DNA of 9,506 bases from a bacterium. GTDB lineage: Bacteria > 4484-113 > JAGGVC01. A program made the translations under genes and the position numbers. This document shows, one piece after another, positions 5,036 through 9,506 of the stretch; within the stretch, counting starts at the first letter, position 1, and each line of letters begins with the position of its first letter. The stretch is taken from assembly GCA_039961635.1 (NCBI GenBank), contig JABRWB010000004.1:1-9506 (forward strand), in the 5' to 3' direction. Under the pieces are notes generated by a model. That model did not search any database. It saw only the letters and a program-made list of their open reading frames with translations, and was not told where the DNA came from.

Positions 5036-8000
5036 ATGAAAGAGGCAAGCAAAATCGCGCAAACGGATGAAGGCAATTCCGATGGGCTGAACGTCGGCGG
5101 CTGGTTGACGCATGTTTTCATCGATTCCAAGATCACGATGCTGTTAATCGTGACCGCGATGATTTTCGGCGTGTTGGCGCTGCTCGTAACTCCGCGCGAA
5201 GAAAATCCCCAGATAAGCGTTCCTTCCGCGCACGTGATGATTATGTTCCCCGGCGCGTCGGCGGAAGAAGTGGAAAAGTTGATCGCGGAGCCTGTAGAGC
5301 GGCTCATATGGAAGATCAACGGAATCGAACATGTATATTCGTCGTCGATGCCGGGGATGGCTGTCGTGACGGCGCGGTTTTACGTCGGACAAAACCAGGA
5401 AGAAAGCATATTCAAGGTTTACAACCAGGTTTACAGCAACCTGGACGGGATACCGCAGGGCGTTATGCCGCCGCTTGTAAAGCCGGTGGATATAAACGAT
5501 GTGCCCGTCGTTGCGATTACTCTTTATTCAAATTCGCTTTCGGATTACGAACTGCGGCGCGAGGCAAACCGCATTTTGGACACGCTTCGGGAAGTGCCGG
5601 GAACGAGCGATGCCATCGTGGTCGGCGGCCAGAAGCGCCAGGTTACCGTGGAAATCGACCCGGTCAAACTTTCGGCATACGGTCTGGATTTGCCTTACAT
5701 CGTGCAGGCGATCGAGGCGGCTAACCAGGAACTTCCCGCGGGCGACATCGAAAAAGACGGGCTGAAGCATCTTGTCCAGACCGGCAGATTTTTTGAAAAC
5801 GCGGACGATGTCGCGTCGCTTGTCGTCGGCGGACAGGCAGGAAGGCCGATTTATCTTCGCGATGTCGCCAAAATCATGGACGGGCCGGGCGAACGTACCA
5901 CGATTACGCGTATAGCATTCGGCCCCGCAGCGTCCGGGCACGACGCGCATTTCGAGGGCGAAGGAAAGAAATCCGGCACGAGTTATCCCGCGGTGACACT
6001 CGCCGTCGCGAAAAAAAAAGGCCAGAACGCTGTAGTAATTTCGAACAACATTATCGAAAAAATGAAGGTGCTGGCCGCGCAGGGCGGTCTGGCGCCGGGC
6101 GTAGATTGGGTTGTGACGAGGAACGACGGCAAACGCGCAAACGACGCGGTGAACGAACTGGTCAGCCATCTCGGATGGGCGATCGTGATCGTGCTCGCGC
6201 TCGCTGTCGTGAGTCTCGGTTGGCGCGACGCCGCGGTAATGAGCGTCGCGCTTGTTTTAACTCTTCTCGTTACGCTCGGCATCGGACTGCTCGCGGGGCA
6301 AACGATAAACCGGATTACGCTATTCGCGTTGATACTTTCGCTGGGACTATTGGTAGACGATCCGATTGTCGTAGTCGAAAACATCCACCGGCATCTGTCG
6401 ATGAAATACTGCGCGCGCCGCGACGCCTGCGTGAAAGCGGTGAACGAAATAAGCGCGCCGACGATTTACGCTACTCTGGCCGTTATCGTTTCGATGATTC
6501 CGATGGCGTTCGTGACAGGGATGATGGGGCCGTACATGGGGCCGATTCCGTTCAACGTCCCGGTCGCGATGCTCGCCTCGCTGATAGTCGCCTTCCAGAT
6601 AACTCCATATCTGGCCAAGCGCTGGATTAAGGTCGGCCACACGCACGGCGCAAAGCCGATCGAACAGACATTCGCATTCAAGTTTTATAAAAAAACGATG
6701 ACGCCGCTTTTGGAATCCACCGCGAGCAGGCGGCTGCTTTTCGCCGGGCTTGCAGTCGCTCTTTTGCTATCGTTCACTCTGCCGGTGTTTCAGCTTGTAA
6801 AATTCAGAATGCTTCCAAAGGCGAATACGAACACGTTTCTGGTGACAATCGATATGCCGGACGGAACCGTGCTGGCAAGGACAAACGACGCGGCGCGGAA
6901 AGTCGAAAAGTTTTTGCTGGAGCAGCCGGAAGTAAAGGACGTTGAAACGTTCGTGGGCACCGGTTCGATTGTGGATTTCAACGGGCTTCTGCGCGGAACA
7001 TCGTTCAGAAACGCGACGCATTATGCCGACCTTCGCGTGAACTTGGTGCACAAGCATCACCGCAAAGCGTCGAGCGAAGACATCGTCGCGCGGCTGCGCC
7101 CGGTGATTGACGAAATGGAAATGGAACTCGGCGCAAACATCAAACTTGTCGAAGATCCGCCTGGGCCGCCGGTGCGCTCCACGCTCGTGGCGGAGCTGTA
7201 CGGCCCTTATGGCGATGAACAAAAACAAATAGCAGGGGAAATCGCGGCCAGGTTCGCGCAAACCCAGGGAGTCGTTGACATAGATTCGACCGTCAAATCG
7301 GTCCAGCCGCAATTCACGATTACCGTCGACCGCGCCAAGGCGCATTCAATCGGTGTGCCGGTGCAGCTTGTGGTGCAGACCATTTCGGGACTGATGAACG
7401 GCTATGCGGTCAGCGCGCTTCACGATTCCAGCGAAGAGGAGCAGGTGCCGATCGTACTTCGGTATCCGCTTGAAAAACGCACGTCGCTTGCGGATTTATC
7501 CGGCGTTACCGTGACGAGCATGGCGGGAGTGAAGGTTCCGGTAACCGAGCTTGTACGGTTCGAGAACTCGGAAGTGGATCAAACGATTCATCACAAGAAT
7601 CTGAAACCGATTACATACGTGTTCGGGGAAATGGCGAACCGATCCAGCGTGTACGCGATGATCGACCTGCTCAAATGGCAGGCCGGTCTCAAGCTCCCGC
7701 CGGGATTCAAACTCGAATGGGAAGGCGAGTGGGATCTGACGCTTAAAGTATTTCGTGACCTTGGCATAGCGATGGGGGTCGCGATTCTGTTGATTTACCT
7801 GATTATGGTGGGCCGCTTCCACAGCTTCACCGAGCCGCTCGTAATTCTCGGCGCGGTGCCGCTTACGATGCTTGGCGTGCTGCCGGGATTCGCGTTGATC
7901 GGCGGATTCGGCATCTATTTCTCCGCAACCGGAATGATCGGAGTTATTGCACTGTCGGGAATCGTCGTCCGCAACAGCATCATTCTGATTGAATTCATTG

Positions 8001-8257
8001 CCGACCAGAAGGCCGCGGGCAAGTCCCTTGAACAAGCGGTAATCGAAGCGGGCGCGGTCCGCACACGGCCGATTGTCCTGACCGCGGTCGCCGCGATGAG
8101 CGGGATGTTTGTGATCGTCTCCGATCCCGTTTGGAGCGGGCTGGCATGGGCGATCATTTTCGGCGTGATCGCAAGCACGACGCTTTCGCTCGGCGTGATT
8201 CCGTTGCTTTACTACTCGCTCAAGGCAAAGGAATGGAAGAAAGCTCGCCCGGCATAA
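5036..8257 (+). CDS. RND-superfamily efflux pump, AcrB-like inner-membrane permease
   Basis: This 1073-residue protein has the duplicated RND plan: TM1 (about 33-51), a large periplasmic loop, TM2-6 (from about 379), a cytoplasmic linker, TM7 (about 565-585), a second loop and TM8-12 (from about 907). The proton-relay motif GLLVDDPIVVVENI (437-450) carries Asp441/Asp442, matching AcrB Asp407/Asp408. The partner lysine of TM10 (AcrB Lys940) is Arg979 in GIVVRNSIILIEF. The distal GAVRTRPIVLTA and FGVIASTTLSLGVIPLLYY blocks fit the family. The first loop has an extra Gly/His/acidic stretch (about 296-316, His302 and His305). The relay is of the multidrug (HAE) type: the charged TM4 and TM10 residues of CusA-like metal exporters are not seen. 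ATG 5036 follows GGGAG at 5023-5027. Substrate unknown; the thiol/metal-sensor context suggests a small toxic compound or metal adduct. Confidence 0.95.
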   Translation: MKEASKIAQTDEGNSDGLNVGGWLTHVFIDSKITMLLIVTAMIFGVLALLVTPREENPQISVPSAHVMIMFPGASAEEVEKLIAEPVERLIWKINGIEHVYSSSMPGMAVVTARFYVGQNQEESIFKVYNQVYSNLDGIPQGVMPPLVKPVDINDVPVVAITLYSNSLSDYELRREANRILDTLREVPGTSDAIVVGGQKRQVTVEIDPVKLSAYGLDLPYIVQAIEAANQELPAGDIEKDGLKHLVQTGRFFENADDVASLVVGGQAGRPIYLRDVAKIMDGPGERTTITRIAFGPAASGHDAHFEGEGKKSGTSYPAVTLAVAKKKGQNAVVISNNIIEKMKVLAAQGGLAPGVDWVVTRNDGKRANDAVNELVSHLGWAIVIVLALAVVSLGWRDAAVMSVALVLTLLVTLGIGLLAGQTINRITLFALILSLGLLVDDPIVVVENIHRHLSMKYCARRDACVKAVNEISAPTIYATLAVIVSMIPMAFVTGMMGPYMGPIPFNVPVAMLASLIVAFQITPYLAKRWIKVGHTHGAKPIEQTFAFKFYKKTMTPLLESTASRRLLFAGLAVALLLSFTLPVFQLVKFRMLPKANTNTFLVTIDMPDGTVLARTNDAARKVEKFLLEQPEVKDVETFVGTGSIVDFNGLLRGTSFRNATHYADLRVNLVHKHHRKASSEDIVARLRPVIDEMEMELGANIKLVEDPPGPPVRSTLVAELYGPYGDEQKQIAGEIAARFAQTQGVVDIDSTVKSVQPQFTITVDRAKAHSIGVPVQLVVQTISGLMNGYAVSALHDSSEEEQVPIVLRYPLEKRTSLADLSGVTVTSMAGVKVPVTELVRFENSEVDQTIHHKNLKPITYVFGEMANRSSVYAMIDLLKWQAGLKLPPGFKLEWEGEWDLTLKVFRDLGIAMGVAILLIYLIMVGRFHSFTEPLVILGAVPLTMLGVLPGFALIGGFGIYFSATGMIGVIALSGIVVRNSIILIEFIADQKAAGKSLEQAVIEAGAVRTRPIVLTAVAAMSGMFVIVSDPVWSGLAWAIIFGVIASTTLSLGVIPLLYYSLKAKEWKKARPA

Positions 8258-8283
8258 GCATACGCAATTGTGAAATTCATTCC

Positions 8284-8311
8284 GCGATTGCAGCTTGGCG
8301 TCAAGAATCGC
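8284..8311 (+). other. Hairpin just after the pump gene
   Basis: GCGATT (8284-8289) pairs with AATCGC (8306-8311), and inside it CTTG (8294-8297) pairs with CAAG (8302-8305) around a GCGT loop, with a one-sided 4-nt bulge. It lies 26 nt after the pump stop codon and is followed by AAAAAG, not a T-run. It is therefore not a standard intrinsic terminator, but it could stabilise or end the operon transcript. Whether transcription continues into the small gene downstream cannot be told. Confidence 0.35.
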
Positions 8312-8403
8312 AAAAAGATGTTGCAACCCGGTGAACATGGCATCTTAGCGGGTAACATGAAGCCGCGACAATGGCGGATTTGTTTCTCGGCCGGAGCAAA
8401 AAA

Positions 8404-8598
8404 ATGAAGATAGTATTGAGCAAAGCTGCGAAGAGGTTGCTGCGCACGGCGCTGTTCGTGATTGCCGGCGCGACGCTTGGCGCGCTTTACTACTACACCG
8501 TCGGATGTCAGAACGGCGGAGCATGCCTTATCACAAGCAAGTGGTATGTCACGGCTGCTTACGGCGGGCTGGTAGGGCTTACCGCGTCGTTCATTTAG
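8404..8598 (+). CDS. Small two-cysteine membrane protein, DUF6132-like
   Basis: This 64-residue protein has a basic N-terminus (MKIVLSKAAKRLLR), a hydrophobic helix (about 15-33), the loop VGCQNGGACLITSKWY (33-48) and a second helix (about 49-64). GC...C.ITS..Y between two helices is the pattern I associate with DUF6132, tiny membrane proteins of unknown function; that name is from memory of the pattern. Cys35 and Cys41 are the obvious candidates for disulfide or metal chemistry. ATG 8404 is preferred because GGAG sits at 8393-8396; the upstream in-frame ATG at 8371 would add 11 residues but lacks a good ribosome site. The gene lies 146 nt after the pump gene on the same strand and ends 9 nt from the convergent CPBP gene. 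A link with the operon is plausible, not shown. Confidence 0.72.
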   Translation: MKIVLSKAAKRLLRTALFVIAGATLGALYYYTVGCQNGGACLITSKWYVTAAYGGLVGLTASFI

Positions 8599-8607
8599 GC
8601 GTTTTGC

Positions 8608-9369
8608 TCACTTCCGCTTTCCGGTGGTGGAAGAATCCTGCGCATTGCCGGAAAAACCGTCTGTAGCCGTCATATCTCCCGGAAGTTTGCCGGTCGTCTT
8701 TACGGCCCGGCCGACACGTCCGATTTGAATCATTCCCTGGAAAATGTGCGCCGCGACGCTGACGGAAATCGGAAGGAGAACGCTTGGCCCAGAAAAGAAC
8801 AGCGCCCCCAAAATCAGCGCTCGCGTGGTACTGCGCCATGCCCACGCGAGTTGGGGATATCTAAGATTTTCGAGCACGACGGATATTCCCAACGCAGGCC
8901 AAGGACCGACCTCCGAGCCGACAATCCCAAGGACGAATCCACGGAAAAACAACTCCTCGCCTACAGGTTTTGCAAGGAAAAAATTGATTAGCGCGGGAAT
9001 CGAAATATACGGCGGAAATGCCGGAAAGATTCCAAGCTCTTGAAGGTCAATAAGGAGTCCCGGCGTTTTTCGACGAGCGAATTTGGTTCCGATATCGAGC
9101 AGAACGAACAAAAAGAATCCCGCGAAAAGCGAAACGGGGACTATCCACACCGCGCCCTGCGTGTTGATTTTGGCTGCGTCGAGTGCCTGGCCGATTCCGA
9201 CTACAGCGGCAATGCCGAAAAGAATATGGTTGAACAGGCTTACAAAAACCGAACGCGACACTTTGGGCGTAAGCCTATCCCCTCCTATGCCTCCGAACGC
9301 AAGGACGAAAACAAGCTGTGCGGCAAGATAAATTGCGATTACTTTCAGGAGGAAACCAAGCGATGCCAC
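8608..9369 (-). CDS. CPBP-family (CAAX protease/bacteriocin-processing-like) membrane protein with degenerate motifs
   Basis: This 253-residue polytopic protein has hydrophobic helices near 6-28, 42-62, 74-94, 122-134, 145-166, 183-205 and 206-216 and a hydrophilic C-terminal tail. PVGEELFFRGFVLG (135-148) contains the EExxxR signature of CPBP/Rce1-type intramembrane proteases (Glu138, Glu139, Arg143). The second motif, normally FxxxH, reads as L-E-N-L-R (166-170), so its His seems lost. The third keeps His208 in AAHIFQG but has Gly where Asn/Asp usually follows. Proteolysis is therefore uncertain; the protein may be a scaffold or a divergent enzyme. Translation starts at a GTG (9369-9367) with no clear ribosome site and no in-frame ATG before the first helix. 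It converges on the DUF6132-like gene and shows no obvious tie to the efflux operon. Confidence 0.78.
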   Translation of the reverse strand: MASLGFLLKVIAIYLAAQLVFVLAFGGIGGDRLTPKVSRSVFVSLFNHILFGIAAVVGIGQALDAAKINTQGAVWIVPVSLFAGFFLFVLLDIGTKFARRKTPGLLIDLQELGIFPAFPPYISIPALINFFLAKPVGEELFFRGFVLGIVGSEVGPWPALGISVVLENLRYPQLAWAWRSTTRALILGALFFSGPSVLLPISVSVAAHIFQGMIQIGRVGRAVKTTGKLPGDMTATDGFSGNAQDSSTTGKRK

Positions 9370-9376
9370 CGGAAGA

Positions 9377-9403
9377 ATTGTAACACGAAGAAGCGCGGGT
9401 CAA
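9377..9403 (-). promoter_or_regulatory. Candidate promoter of the CPBP gene
   Basis: On the minus strand TTGACC (9403-9398) and TACAAT (9382-9377) resemble -35 and -10 hexamers with a short 15-bp spacer. The -10 ends 7 nt before the GTG start, so transcription would begin at or next to the start codon, giving a leaderless message. This agrees with the absence of a ribosome binding site. The spacer is shorter than the usual 16-18 bp, so confidence is moderate. Confidence 0.4.
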
Positions 9404-9426
9404 GAACGCGGCACATTCATGAATGA

Positions 9427-9468
9427 GGTGCAACACTCTAGGTGATTCAAGCCCGGAGGTGTTGCACC
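9427..9468. repeat. 10-bp inverted repeat near the presumed IS left end
   Basis: GGTGCAACAC (9427-9436) and GTGTTGCACC (9459-9468) are perfect inverted repeats separated by 22 nt. The right arm ends just before the start of the presumed IS30-type transposase frame, and its ribosome site overlaps the arm. It could belong to the terminal inverted repeat of the element, or be a hairpin sequestering the start of transposase translation. Without the other end of the element its boundary cannot be fixed. Confidence 0.45.
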
Positions 9469-9469
9469 G

Positions 9470-9506
9470 TTGAAAGAGTACCATCACTTGACATTCAAGG
9501 ACCGCA
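9470..9506 (+). CDS. Start of an IS30-family transposase (partial, cut by window edge)
   Basis: From a TTG at 9470 the frame reads LKEYHHLTFKDR to the window end. The xYHHLTxxxR beginning is characteristic of IS30-family transposases, whose N-terminal helix-turn-helix starts this way. GGAGG at 9455-9459 is a suitable ribosome binding site 10 nt upstream. Only about 12 residues are visible, so the DDE catalytic domain, completeness and family cannot be checked. An insertion here would place the element upstream of, and divergent from, the CPBP gene. Confidence 0.5.
   Translation, partial: MKEYHHLTFKDR

Noticed and set aside
7496-8338. 280-codon antisense ORF opposite the pump gene
   Set aside because: Shadow of the pump coding frame; composition (His/Arg/Asn-rich) fits no protein family.
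9040-9426. 128-codon + strand ORF opposite the CPBP gene
   Set aside because: The minus frame shows membrane helices and EExxxR; the + frame is a charged shadow.
1-9506. CRISPR array, tRNA or rRNA
   Set aside because: No regularly spaced repeats, tRNA cloverleaf or rRNA-like sequence was seen.

Overview
The window carries a compact, probably single-transcript operon on the + strand (1029-8257) from a Gram-negative (diderm) bacterium. The envelope type follows from a complete tripartite RND efflux system: inner-membrane pump, lipoprotein adaptor and TolC-type outer-membrane channel. The DNA is GC-rich with good GGAG-type ribosome binding sites. Nothing in the sequence fixes the phylum; an environmental or uncultivated lineage is a guess.

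Layout. 1-1028 has no convincing gene. It holds REP-like palindromes (75-93, 231-309), a CGCG-dense patch (432-575), a strong GC hairpin (620-650), a chain of smaller hairpins (668-748) and a promoter region with three dyads. The last dyad (963-985) is a perfect 9-bp inverted repeat around five Gs, as expected of a CsoR-family operator. The operon follows: a CsoR/FrmR-family sensor (1029-1322), a two-domain thioredoxin-fold protein disulfide oxidoreductase (1340-1996), a YgaP-like/DUF2892 membrane protein (2023-2247), a TolC-family channel (2219-3760, overlapping the previous gene by 29 nt), an RND adaptor lipoprotein (3788-5032) and an AcrB-type RND pump (5036-8257). A small two-cysteine membrane protein resembling DUF6132 follows (8404-8598). 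Convergent to it is a CPBP-family (CAAX protease-like) membrane protein on the minus strand (9369-8608). The last 37 bases look like the start of an IS30-family transposase, preceded by a 10-bp inverted repeat.

How the genes may work together (inference). The CsoR-like protein would repress from the 963-985 operator and release it on binding a metal or reacting with a thiol-active compound. It keeps the first Cys and the His of the CsoR ligand set but has Thr in place of the last Cys, plus two extra cysteines, so a copper-only role is doubtful. The induced genes join cytoplasmic thiol/disulfide chemistry (PDO), a membrane protein family often linked to rhodanese and sulfane-sulfur metabolism, and export across both membranes. 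The whole could be a thiol-, persulfide- or metal-stress efflux module. The regulator-PDO-DUF2892-RND combination and the altered sensor site are the most interesting content.
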